This document shows, in pieces, positions 1-6,153 of a stretch of 24,906 nt of DNA (positions are counted from its first letter, which is position 1; every line of letters starts with the position of its first letter). The translations under genes were made by a program, and so were the position numbers. Source of the stretch: a virus. The notes beneath the pieces were generated by a model. The model had not been told where the DNA came from and searched no databases. It saw only the letters and a program-made list of their open reading frames with translations. The DNA lies in IMG/VR virus record IMGVR_UViG_3300043446_002209, positions 1 to 24,906 of that record; one strand, given 5' to 3'.

Positions 1-849
1 CATCTGAACATATGCCGCGTCTCTCGGGTTTGCTGATGTATCTATGTAGTCAGCACCATCATCAGAAGCAATAACTGACGTGTATCCAGTCCTGGATAGA
101 TTTCCCCGAAAACGGCTCTTAAGCTCTTCTTTATCGTCATCATCGATTTCTCCACGTAGTACGAGAAGTCCTCCTGGGCGGCCGTCGTTCAACAGGTAGT
201 TTCTGTTATAAAGCTTGGCAAGATTCTCAATTTCAACTGCTACGCCACACGCCTCAAGAGGCGTTAGCGAAAGGTATGGGTCAAGTGGGTGTGGCCTTCT
301 AATCCATAAGACATCATCTGGGTCAAGTGTCATTGTCTGACCAAATGGCATTCTTACTTCATAGCCAGAAACGAACTTCTTGGCATCCGGAATTGGAGCG
401 GTTGACTGAGGGGGTAACAGGTTTAACCCAATAATTCCACCGTCGCGACCCTTTACTTTCTCAATGAATACTCCGCGCGTTCCAAGGAGTAGCTGTGCCG
501 AAAGTCTGTACCTAAAGATAAAAGAGTTTTCTCCGATATTTGACTTTGTATTCAGCAGCTCTAGAAGTGTTGAATTTTTTGCTTCTCGGCCAACAACGAC
601 TTCGCCGTCTGGTGAATTGTCTTTGCGCAAGATAATCGGAAGACGCGCTTGGTTGCCAGCGATTGCATCTATGCATCTAGCCACCCACGTGACCTTTTGC
701 ATTCCTTCTCTATATGCGCGTTCGATATCCCATGTATCTCGATATGGGCGTCCTGCAAATCCTGGGTTTTGCGCTACTGGGGCACCGGGACCGAGCGCTT
801 TACCATTAACACCATTTATGGATTTATTACTAGGAGAGTTCCATGCCAT
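1..849 (-). CDS. HK97-type phage portal protein (C-terminal part beyond left edge)
   Basis: The minus strand is open from the ATG at 849-847 to base 1, giving 283 residues without a stop; the gene runs off the window. A portal forms the dodecameric ring at one head vertex through which DNA is packaged and to which the connector and tail attach. Visible HK97-portal features are an N-terminal stretch with VTWVARCIDAIAGNQARLP (about residues 53-71), the segment LLPPQSTAPIPD (about 144-155), DPDDVLWIRRPHPLDP (about 176-191) and the hallmark YNRNYLLNDGRPGGLLV (about 216-232). The start lies 5 bases after the stop of the small membrane-protein gene at 855-1034, so the two are probably co-transcribed. 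The gene is divergent from the terminase at 1082, which is unusual because these two genes normally lie on the same strand. The family call is from motif recognition. Confidence 0.9.
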   Translation of the reverse strand, partial: MAWNSPSNKSINGVNGKALGPGAPVAQNPGFAGRPYRDTWDIERAYREGMQKVTWVARCIDAIAGNQARLPIILRKDNSPDGEVVVGREAKNSTLLELLNTKSNIGENSFIFRYRLSAQLLLGTRGVFIEKVKGRDGGIIGLNLLPPQSTAPIPDAKKFVSGYEVRMPFGQTMTLDPDDVLWIRRPHPLDPYLSLTPLEACGVAVEIENLAKLYNRNYLLNDGRPGGLLVLRGEIDDDDKEELKSRFRGNLSRTGYTSVIASDDGADYIDTSANPRDAAYVQM

Positions 850-854
850 ATTTT

Positions 855-1034
855 TTACTCACGACCCAAGAGGTAACCAAAAATGCCACAGGTAGCCCCT
901 GCAGTAATAAAACCCGCAGGAATGAATACCAAACCCGCGCCAATACTCGATAATAGTATAAATGAGAGCATCATTATGTAGGCGAAAGTTGAACGATTTA
1001 GTCGTGCTTTTATCCGCAGAAGAAAATTTCGCAT
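855..1034 (-). CDS. small membrane protein with two predicted helices, unknown function
   Basis: An ATG at 1034 gives 59 residues. A short basic N-terminus (MRNFLLRIKARLNRS) is followed by two hydrophobic segments, about residues 17-35 (FAYIMMLSFILLSSIGAGL) and 36-55 (ending GIFGYLL), with a Gly-rich second helix. It is probably a small inner-membrane protein. The stop is 5 bases before the portal ATG on the same strand, so it looks like the upstream partner of the portal gene. A longer form starting at a TTG at 1088 would overlap the terminase start and has no good ribosome binding site. The ATG at 1034 also lacks a strong Shine-Dalgarno. Size and charge are compatible with a holin-like protein, but lysis genes do not usually sit next to the portal and no lysin is adjacent, so I assign no function. 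Confidence 0.55.
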   Translation of the reverse strand: MRNFLLRIKARLNRSTFAYIMMLSFILLSSIGAGLVFIPAGFITAGATCGIFGYLLGRE

Positions 1035-1081
1035 ATGATACACAGTAGCGTACTCAAGGCAGCAGGCAGCGACGGTAACAA

Positions 1082-2389
1082 ATGACAACTGACTGGAATA
1101 AGGTTTTAGAATACCTCAGTCCCAAACTTCCACCATTCTGCCCTGAGGAACCTTCCGTAAACCAGAAGGTTTTTTTGAGGACAAATGCAATCGAAGGCCT
1201 GTTTGGCGGAGCAGCTGGGGGTGGGAAATCTTCTGCTCTACTTATGTCTGCACTACAATATGTAGACGTTCCAAATTATTCAGCAATTCTTTTTAGACGT
1301 ACATTTGCGGACTTATCACTTCCCGGCGCTCTTATGGACCGCTTCAAAAGTTGGATAAATCTTTACGATGATGTTCACTGGAATAACAACAGTTTCGTTG
1401 CTACATTTCCCTCTGGGGCCAGAATTTCATTCGGATACCTAAATAATGCCGGCGACTATCTTCGGTACAAGGGCTCAGAATTCCAGTTTGTAGGCATGGA
1501 CGAAGTTACAGAAATTAGAGAATCTGATTACAGATACTTGTTCTCCCGTTTGCGTCGCCCATCATCTGGCCCACTTGCCAAAGTCCCCCTCAGGATGAGG
1601 TGCGCCTCTAACCCTGCACCAAACTGGGTAAGACAACGCTTTATTGTTGAGGGGCCGACTACAGGGCGAATATTTGTACCCAGCAAACTTACTGACAACC
1701 CCGGAATTGACGCGGCCTCGTATCGCCAAGCCCTTTCGGCACTTGACCCAATCGAACGTAGGCGACTTGAAGAAGGCGACTGGTGGAGCACCACCCTTGG
1801 AAGCCTTTTTGACCGAACATCAATGGTCATACTTGATTCTAGTGAAGTTCCTCAAATATCTAGTACTGCCCGAGCGGTCCGTTTTTGGGACCTTGCGGCT
1901 ACCGAGCCATCCCCGGGGAACCCAGACCCAGACTGGACTGTTGGTACATTAATGCTGTTTGACCAAGGAATTGCCTATGTCATGGACGTTAAGCGCTTCA
2001 GATATAGGGGCGAAAAGGTCGAACATATGATTGCCCAGACCGCCTATGAGGATGGCCACGGTGTCCCTATAAGAATGGAACAGGAGCCTGGCTCAAGCGG
2101 AAAGGCCCTGGCTGACCAATATGCCCGATATGTCCTTCCGGGATATGACTTTCAGGCTATACGGTCAACTGGAGACAAGGTGACCAGAGCGCGTCCATTT
2201 GCCGCAGCAGCGGCCAACGGCAATGTCAGGGTTGTCCGTGGGGCATGGCTAACGGAATGGCTGGACGAGTTCTCTTCCTTCCCCGAAGCCTGCGACCACG
2301 ACGACCAAGTTGACTCGGCAGTTGGGGCTTTTACATTTTTAGCTGGTTTGGGGTTGTCTCAGAAGCGAGCTATCTCTATAGTTGTCTAG
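1082..2389 (+). CDS. terL: phage terminase large subunit (TerL)
   Basis: The 435-residue protein is the packaging motor: an N-terminal ATPase drives DNA into the head and a C-terminal RNase H-fold nuclease cuts concatemers. A Walker A-like P-loop, GGAAGGGKS, is at residues 42-50, with a preceding Q/N-rich segment that fits the adenine-binding region. A Walker B-like FQFVGMDE is at 134-141 with D140/E141. The nuclease domain begins near 267 with RFWDLAATEP, where D270 is the likely first metal ligand. HDDQVDSAVGAF at 406-417 supplies the C-terminal acidic residues (D407/D408, D411). Length is normal for TerL. No small terminase subunit is recognisable next to it. The gene points away from the portal and opens the long plus-strand series. 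ATG at 1082 is the first start in the frame; its Shine-Dalgarno is weak. Confidence 0.95.
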   Translation: MTTDWNKVLEYLSPKLPPFCPEEPSVNQKVFLRTNAIEGLFGGAAGGGKSSALLMSALQYVDVPNYSAILFRRTFADLSLPGALMDRFKSWINLYDDVHWNNNSFVATFPSGARISFGYLNNAGDYLRYKGSEFQFVGMDEVTEIRESDYRYLFSRLRRPSSGPLAKVPLRMRCASNPAPNWVRQRFIVEGPTTGRIFVPSKLTDNPGIDAASYRQALSALDPIERRRLEEGDWWSTTLGSLFDRTSMVILDSSEVPQISSTARAVRFWDLAATEPSPGNPDPDWTVGTLMLFDQGIAYVMDVKRFRYRGEKVEHMIAQTAYEDGHGVPIRMEQEPGSSGKALADQYARYVLPGYDFQAIRSTGDKVTRARPFAAAAANGNVRVVRGAWLTEWLDEFSSFPEACDHDDQVDSAVGAFTFLAGLGLSQKRAISIVV

Positions 2390-2431
2390 GTTAACAACCA
2401 CCTATATCAGAAGTACAAAGGAATACTAAAA

Positions 2432-2929
2432 ATGAGCATTGAAGCAATATCTGCTTTGCGTAAGTCCATTGTTGAACTTGAGGAAACTTTAATGTCCTCT
2501 CTGTCGGAGGAAACCACAGTCGAAGAGGCGGGAGCCATTCTGCTTGAGGTAAATCTAGCGAAGCGTGACCTTGGGTTCGTTTACGACACATTCAGCAATG
2601 CGTTCGCGTCCATGCTGAAAGATGCGGATTTGGTGCAGTTGCCAAATGGGGCACAAATTGAGAAAAAGTGCTCATACGACCGAAAGGGATGGCAACACAA
2701 GGAACTTGGCTCAGCAGTTGCTGACAAGTTAGTTCAAATGTCGGTCGATATGGACACTGGGGAAATTACCAAGACCCCATATCAAATCGCCACAGAGATT
2801 CTTAACTACTGTGCTCCTTCATATTGGAAAATCAAGGAGTTGCAAAAGTTGGGTATTAATGCAGATAATTACTGCGAAGTTGGTCAATTGAAAACAAGCA
2901 TTATCGTTAGAAAAGGTGATAACCAATGA
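2432..2929 (+). CDS. hypothetical phage protein in recombination module
   Basis: This 165-residue protein has no family I recognise. The N-terminal third (about residues 1-60) is acidic and probably helical. The middle contains QLPNGAQIEKKCSYDRKGWQHKEL (about 70-93), a polar patch rich in Lys, Arg and Trp. The C-terminus holds a YCEVGQLKTSIIVRKGD segment that looks like a beta hairpin. The start has AAAGGA about 9 bases upstream. Its stop overlaps the Rad52-family start by four bases (ATGA at 2926-2929), which implies translational coupling. A role with the annealing protein, such as a partner or single-strand DNA accessory factor, is inferred from position only. Confidence 0.8.
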   Translation: MSIEAISALRKSIVELEETLMSSLSEETTVEEAGAILLEVNLAKRDLGFVYDTFSNAFASMLKDADLVQLPNGAQIEKKCSYDRKGWQHKELGSAVADKLVQMSVDMDTGEITKTPYQIATEILNYCAPSYWKIKELQKLGINADNYCEVGQLKTSIIVRKGDNQ

Positions 2930-3597
2930 GTTCAGTTAATCCCTATCAGCAACTGTCCGAACCATTTGCTCCAGAGATGGAACGCACAATGTCTAAGGGC
3001 GGAACGCGCCTTGTATACATTCCAGTTAGCGAAGTAATCAATCGCTTGAATAAGGTGCTCGGTGTTGAAAGGTGGTCGTTCGAAATCATCTCATGCTCGC
3101 GCGACGCAATCGACCCAGACTACGTTGTCGCGCATGTGCGACTGACATGGAACCCAGACGATGACCACGCCTACGTTCAGCGTGACGGTTTTGGTGGTCA
3201 GAAGATTAAGCGCACCAAGTCCGGAGACATCGTTGACCTTGGCGATGAGATGAAGGGTGCTGTTTCTGATGCTCTCAAGAAGGCGGCCCAGACACTTGGT
3301 GTTGGCCTATATCTTGCTCGTTCGGAAGAGGCGATGGACATTGAGGATGCAATGGATGCAATGCCTACTCAACCGGAAATCGATGTGGAAATTCTCGCAA
3401 AGTGGGACAAGTTCACTGCGCTCGTTAAAGATTTGACCGATACGCAAAAGTCGGAACTCAATTCATTCTGGGCAAACTTCAGTGGTGGAAAGCCGAAGCC
3501 AACGAAAGCGACAGCAACGCACGAATCCCTTGATGCGCTCATTGCTGAAACGGTACGACTTTCGTTTGGCGGTGAGTATGCAGAGCCAGCAAACTGA
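2926..3597 (+). CDS. Rad52-family single-strand annealing protein
   Basis: The protein of 223 residues matches the Rad52/Rad22 core fold by motif: YIPVSEVINRLNKVLGVERWSFEI at about residues 31-54 (the conserved region in which Trp follows a Leu-Gly), a beta-rich segment to about 90 with the aromatic-Gly turn DGFGG (87-91), and GDEMKGAVSDALKKAAQTLG at about 106-125, the typical Rad52 helix. The family binds single-stranded DNA as rings and anneals complementary strands, and phages use it for recombination-dependent replication. The C-terminus (about 150-223) is variable and contains Lys-rich GGKPKPTKATATHE. The gene overlaps the unknown gene upstream by 4 bases and the nuclease gene downstream by about 20 bases. 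Together they resemble an annealase/nuclease pair such as Red beta/exo, with non-homologous components. Confidence 0.88.
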   Translation: MSSVNPYQQLSEPFAPEMERTMSKGGTRLVYIPVSEVINRLNKVLGVERWSFEIISCSRDAIDPDYVVAHVRLTWNPDDDHAYVQRDGFGGQKIKRTKSGDIVDLGDEMKGAVSDALKKAAQTLGVGLYLARSEEAMDIEDAMDAMPTQPEIDVEILAKWDKFTALVKDLTDTQKSELNSFWANFSGGKPKPTKATATHESLDALIAETVRLSFGGEYAEPAN

Positions 3598-4360
3598 ACT
3601 AACCCCTCCACCACATCTATCCGTATCATCAATACAGACATTCAATCAATGCCCTCTTAAATTTAAGTATGGCAAGATTGACCTATTGCCTGATGCTCCA
3701 AGTGAAGCTTCAATAATGGGTAATTTTGTTCATGACGTTCTAGAAGAGCTCTACAAGCTGGATGCAGAATCACGAACAAAAGATGCTGCCAGAGTTTTGG
3801 CTCGTCAACTATGGGAGGACAGGTGGAAAGAACCTGTATCTAACCTCCTAGTTCGCGATGATGTAATCAAGCAATTCCGCTGGAACTCATGGTGGTGCAT
3901 CGAAAACCTTTGGTCACTTGAATCACCGTCCTCAATAAGCCCTATTGGTCTCGAATATGAGGTAAATGCCAAGATTGAGGGCGTAGTAATTAAGGGATTT
4001 ATAGATAGATTTAGCGTTAGTAGTGATTCATTAATGCTTACTGTTTCTGATTATAAAACCGGAAAAACACCGCGTGAACCATATGTTGACGACAAGTTTT
4101 TTCAGCTCAACGTTTACGCCAAGATGCTTTCAGTGCTTGGAGTTGGAGATGTTGATACGGCTGAGTTGCTTTATCTGAAAGACGGTAAGCGACTAATCAG
4201 AAAAGTAAAAGACTCGGATATCCAGTCAGCAGTTGAAATAATCTGCGAAACAAAAGAAACAATCGATAAGTGCTGCGCTAGTGGCTATTTCGAACATAAC
4301 AAATCAATTCTTTGTAATTGGTGTAACTATAAAAGTATTTGTCCAGCATGGAGTAAGTAA
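3578..4360 (+). CDS. PD-(D/E)XK nuclease, Cas4/RecB-like, with likely Fe-S cluster
   Basis: From ATG 3578 the product is 260 residues. The N-terminus SVSSIQTFNQCPLKFKYGK (about 15-33) is the conserved start of Cas4/AddB-type RecB nucleases. H52 lies in GNFVHDVLEEL. The metal-binding core is D143 in KGFIDRF, and D158 with K160 in VSDYKTGK. FFQLNVYAKML (174-184) is the QxxxY motif. Four cysteines, C25 plus C246, C249 and C255 (CNWCNYKSIC), have the spacing of a 4Fe-4S cluster. The family degrades DNA ends to give single strands, which suits the Rad52-family gene that it overlaps. The frame is open back to 3482, but that part lies inside the Rad52 gene and shows no nuclease features. ATG 3578 has GGTGAG immediately upstream (close spacing), so the exact start is uncertain. 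No CRISPR genes are present, so this is a recombination nuclease and not part of adaptation. Confidence 0.9.
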   Translation: MQSQQTELTPPPHLSVSSIQTFNQCPLKFKYGKIDLLPDAPSEASIMGNFVHDVLEELYKLDAESRTKDAARVLARQLWEDRWKEPVSNLLVRDDVIKQFRWNSWWCIENLWSLESPSSISPIGLEYEVNAKIEGVVIKGFIDRFSVSSDSLMLTVSDYKTGKTPREPYVDDKFFQLNVYAKMLSVLGVGDVDTAELLYLKDGKRLIRKVKDSDIQSAVEIICETKETIDKCCASGYFEHNKSILCNWCNYKSICPAWSK

Positions 4361-4867
4361 ATGATTAGTGATGACGCATTCGCAAGCATGGTTGCTGAAG
4401 AAGTAAAGAATAAACTTTCGCAGAAACAGCGCCAAGAGCTTTTGAAGCCAGAAAACTGGGAGCGCTGGAAGGAAACACTTCTTGCTCTCGTTGACAATCT
4501 GCAGGAACAAATTGAACAAATTGACGAGGACTCTGAAGCAGACAGAATTCGTTATGAAGCTATGGGTTCCGATGGGCGACGTTTGGTGCGCGAATCAACG
4601 CAGGCTTACAACTCACGTAAGATGAAAGTAAATCGCTTTCTCTACCATGTAAATAAGCGACTTGATGAAGTCATGCACATGATTGAAACCGGTGAGGCTA
4701 TTAAGTCCGATGGTTGGGCTGAAGCAGAATTGTTTAAGAAGGCAATTATCAAGCACCGTTCAATGCTTAGGGATTTTGACCTTGAGGAAACATCAATTGA
4801 CCGAGCACTGTGGGATACTCTGAATGGCAAATGGAGCTTTGACTCCATTGATGCATCATCTTTGTAA
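4361..4867 (+). CDS. hypothetical helical phage protein
   Basis: The 168-residue protein is strongly charged and mainly helical. Residues about 15-60 (EVKNKLSQKQRQELL through NLQEQIEQIDED) have heptad-like spacing of hydrophobics suggesting a coiled coil, and NRFLYHVNKRLDEVMHMIE (about 90-108) is another amphipathic helix. I recognise no catalytic motif and no named family. The ATG follows the TAA of the nuclease gene directly, so the two are surely in one operon. An accessory role in DNA recombination or replication is inferred from position alone. Confidence 0.8.
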   Translation: MISDDAFASMVAEEVKNKLSQKQRQELLKPENWERWKETLLALVDNLQEQIEQIDEDSEADRIRYEAMGSDGRRLVRESTQAYNSRKMKVNRFLYHVNKRLDEVMHMIETGEAIKSDGWAEAELFKKAIIKHRSMLRDFDLEETSIDRALWDTLNGKWSFDSIDASSL

Positions 4868-4886
4868 CTAGCAATAAGGGGGCTTC

Positions 4887-5273
4887 ATGCTCAATCGCAG
4901 AAAACCCTTAAAAAGTAAAACACCACTGAAAGCGAAGACTGGTCTTAAGAAAACTGGTCAGTTGAAGAAACGCTCCAAGAAAATGGAAGACACATATAAA
5001 GAACGTCGACCATTTGTTGAGCGCATTCTTCGTGAGCGACCATTATGCGAGGCATGCAGAATATTTGCTGCCCACGATGGCAAGCAGGTATTTAATCATC
5101 ACATGAGCAGAGATGTGCATGAGATAATTCGCCGTTCTCAGGGTGGGTCAATACTTGATGATTCAAATGTTCTTGCTGTATGCAGGCCATGCCATATGCG
5201 CATTGGGAACTATCCGGAACTGGCATTTCAGCTTGGTTTAGCTAAGCATGGCTGGGAAAGAGATAATTCATAA
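4887..5273 (+). CDS. HNH endonuclease with Lys-rich N-terminal tail
   Basis: This 128-residue protein has a clear HNH nuclease domain. Zinc-binding knuckles are C54xxC57 (CEAC) and C99xxC102 (CRPC). The beta-beta-alpha-metal core contains DVHEIIRRSQGGS (76-88) with catalytic H78, then N94 in LDDSNVLAVC and H103. Residues 1-32 form a basic low-complexity tail with repeated Lys-Thr/Leu units (PLKSKTPLKAKTGLKKTGQL), likely for DNA binding. AGGGGG lies 4-5 bases before the ATG. In phages such HNH proteins either help the terminase at packaging, often when adjacent to terminase, or act as free-standing homing nucleases. Here it sits at the end of the recombination module, about 2.5 kb from terL, so either role is possible. 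Confidence 0.9.
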   Translation: MLNRRKPLKSKTPLKAKTGLKKTGQLKKRSKKMEDTYKERRPFVERILRERPLCEACRIFAAHDGKQVFNHHMSRDVHEIIRRSQGGSILDDSNVLAVCRPCHMRIGNYPELAFQLGLAKHGWERDNS

Positions 5274-5314
5274 AACTTTTGCTCATTTCTGTAATTGTTT
5301 TGAAACTAAAATAA

Positions 5315-5340
5315 GTGTTAGGTAGTACCTAAAGCAACAC
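5315..5340. repeat. inverted repeat, possible operator
   Basis: TTAGGT-AGT-ACCTAA (5318-5332) is a perfect 6-base inverted repeat with a 3-base centre. GTG at 5315-5317 and CAC at 5338-5340 could extend it around a 5-base bulge. It overlaps the -10 position of a weak promoter-like pair (TTGAAA at 5300-5305, 17-base spacer, TAGTAC at 5323-5328). It could be a repressor site or a small hairpin; no regulator gene is nearby to decide. Confidence 0.4.
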
Positions 5341-5356
5341 TAACTTTCGAGACAAG

Positions 5357-5437
5357 AAAGGCGAGGTGGTCCAATGTCTAGTGGTTTCATCCACGGCAAG
5401 GAAGCTGAGGTCGCGTAGGGGGACATCACCTACCTTT
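5357..5437 (+). ncRNA. candidate structured RNA / leader enclosing a mini-ORF
   Basis: AAAGG 5357-5361 pairs with CCTTT 5433-5437, and AGGTGGT 5364-5370 pairs with ATCACCT 5425-5431 (one G-U), separated by a CG/A internal loop. This 12-pair stem contains the Shine-Dalgarno of the 14-codon ORF in its 5' strand. Inside is a GTGG/CCAC hairpin (5381-5394). A competing hairpin GTAGG 5415-5419 with CCTAC 5429-5433 would free the Shine-Dalgarno. Mutually exclusive pairings of this kind are typical of translational switches or attenuators. It matches no named riboswitch that I recognise. Pairings were found by eye; no energy was calculated. Confidence 0.4.
5374..5418 (+). CDS. candidate 14-residue leader peptide
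   Basis: ATG 5374 to TAG 5416-5418 encodes MSSGFIHGKEAEVA. GAGGTG at 5363-5368 lies 5 bases upstream, one of the best ribosome binding sites in the window. After the TAG the same frame reads GDITYL and then TGA, so it could also be the remnant of a longer gene. The placement of the Shine-Dalgarno inside a predicted stem makes a leader-peptide role plausible. Coding is not shown by anything beyond the ribosome binding site. Confidence 0.35.
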   Translation: MSSGFIHGKEAEVA

Positions 5438-5449
5438 GACTACAAGCCC

Positions 5450-5485
5450 ACAACCGCTGGCAGCTCTGCAGGCTCCGGCGGTTGT
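5450..5485 (+). terminator. strong GC-rich stem-loop, possible terminator
   Basis: ACAACCGCTGG (5450-5460) pairs with CCGGCGGTTGT (5475-5485) over 11 positions with one G-U. After a bulged C, AGC 5462-5464 pairs with GCT 5472-5474 around a 7-base loop. The 3' side continues TTGCTGCTTG, which is not a clean T tract, so an intrinsic terminator is possible but it may simply be an RNA stem. Confidence 0.4.
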
Positions 5486-5492
5486 TTGCTGC

Positions 5493-5520
5493 TTGGGAAC
5501 ATATTTTATTGTGCTATAAA
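5493..5520 (+). promoter_or_regulatory. promoter-like sequence before the resolvase gene
   Basis: TTGGGA (5493-5498) and TATAAA (5515-5520) are separated by 16 bases and match the sigma70-type consensus at 4 of 6 and 5 of 6 positions. Transcription would start near 5527, giving a leader of about 90 bases that contains the stem-loop at 5564-5603 before the RuvC-like start at 5620. Confidence 0.35.
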
Positions 5521-5563
5521 TAATGTGCTGGGCGTGCTCATCAAAACCTTAGGACCGTTACAG

Positions 5564-5603
5564 GTGCAGAAGCCGGGGGGCTAGTTCTCCTCGGCTTCTG
5601 CAT
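5564..5603 (+). terminator. long stem-loop followed by T-rich run, terminator or attenuator
   Basis: GCAGAAGCCG (5566-5575) pairs perfectly with CGGCTTCTGC (5592-5601). GGGGG 5576-5580 pairs with CTCCT 5587-5591 (two G-U), leaving the 6-base loop CTAGTT; outer T5565-A5602 and G5564-T5603 add two more pairs, about 17 in all. A T-rich run (5611-5618) follows about 8 bases later, longer than the usual distance. It sits just before the resolvase start at 5620, so it either ends upstream transcription or attenuates entry into the next genes. Confidence 0.5.
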
Positions 5604-5619
5604 GTAGTAGGTTATTTTT

Positions 5620-6153
5620 ATGATTTGCATTATGGGATTGGACCTATCCCTCACCTCAACCGGATATTCAGTTGGTGGGAAAACTGGAACTATCGCCACA
5701 AAGACAAGAGGGGCAGAGCGTCTATCAGTCATATCAAATGACATAATTGATATAACATGTTCGGCTGATGTAGATATTGTTGTTGTAGAGGGTTACTCGT
5801 TTGCTTCTAGAAATAGCCAAGCTCACAGCATCGGTGAACTTGGTGGGGCCGTCAGGATGAGGCTTTGGGAATGTGGGACTCCTTACATAGATATCCCTCC
5901 AACGTGTAGAGCAAAGTTTGCTACTGGAAAAGGTAATGCATCCAAAAATGAAGTCATATCTTCGATATCGGCAAAAACTGGAATTGTTTGGTCTGGAGCT
6001 GGAGCTGATGACATGTGCGACGCATGGATTTTGGAACAAATGGGAATAGCAAAATTAGGTTCGTCTCTGTATGATTGGACCGAATCACAGTTATCAGCCT
6101 TAGAGAAGGTGGACTGGAGCCCAATGGAGGGGATGCTTGCTAAAGACAAATAA
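5620..6153 (+). CDS. RuvC-like Holliday junction resolvase
   Basis: The 177-residue product has the RuvC/RNase H-fold layout: GLDLSLTSTGYS (6-17) with D8, DIVVVEGYSF (52-61) with E57, a Lys-rich segment TGKGNASKNEV (102-112) typical of RuvC, and GADDMCDAWIL (128-138) with D130/D131/D134. The four acidic positions expected for two-metal catalysis are therefore present. It would cut four-way junctions formed by the annealing protein or branched DNA before packaging. ATG 5620 is preceded by AGTAGG about 7 bases upstream. The M at residue 5 is an alternative start with no ribosome binding site. The gene is separated from the rest of the recombination module by the structured non-coding region. 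Confidence 0.9.
   Translation: MICIMGLDLSLTSTGYSVGGKTGTIATKTRGAERLSVISNDIIDITCSADVDIVVVEGYSFASRNSQAHSIGELGGAVRMRLWECGTPYIDIPPTCRAKFATGKGNASKNEVISSISAKTGIVWSGAGADDMCDAWILEQMGIAKLGSSLYDWTESQLSALEKVDWSPMEGMLAKDK
6126..6139 (+). promoter_or_regulatory. ribosome binding site that fixes a TTG start
   Basis: GGAGGGG at 6126-6132 lies 4 bases before TTG 6137, inside the end of the resolvase gene. No ATG occurs in that frame until well into the protein, so this site decides the start. Confidence 0.6.

Larger units (their letters stand above)
5274..5619. other. 346-base gap without a normal gene, rich in RNA structure
   Basis: This is the longest stretch without an ordinary gene. Reading left to right it contains an inverted repeat near 5315-5340, a 14-codon ORF at 5374-5418 within a long-range stem, a 36-base stem-loop at 5450-5485, a promoter-like sequence at 5493-5520 and a second strong stem-loop at 5564-5603. 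Each is entered separately. A 72-codon frame at 5366-5584 also spans it, but it starts at a GTG inside the stem and its low-complexity product resembles no protein I know, so I do not call it a gene. Confidence 0.7.

Noticed and set aside
464-895. 143-codon plus-strand frame at the left end
   Set aside because: It is the shadow of the portal gene on the minus strand, whose translation shows clear portal motifs; the plus-strand product is low-complexity Ser/Pro-rich and resembles nothing.
855-1088. 77-residue version of the small membrane protein from TTG 1088
   Set aside because: The extra 18 residues overlap the terminase start and no ribosome binding site supports the TTG; ATG 1034 gives a more usual basic N-terminus before the helices.
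3482-3577. Longer N-terminus for the Fe-S nuclease
   Set aside because: It lies inside the Rad52 gene in another frame, is Arg/Gln-rich without family features, and the conserved nuclease start motif lies after ATG 3578.
3578-4360. Cas4 of a CRISPR system
   Set aside because: The motifs are shared with RecB/AddB-type nucleases, there is no repeat array or other cas gene, and the neighbour is a Rad52-family gene.
5366-5584. 72-codon frame across the non-coding region
   Set aside because: It starts at a GTG within a predicted stem, runs through two strong stem-loops and gives a product with no recognisable pattern.
5341-5610. tRNA or tmRNA in the structured gap
   Set aside because: No T-arm consensus (GTTCRANYC), no acceptor stem pairing with a D-arm and no tmRNA 5' end were found; the pairings seen do not form a cloverleaf.
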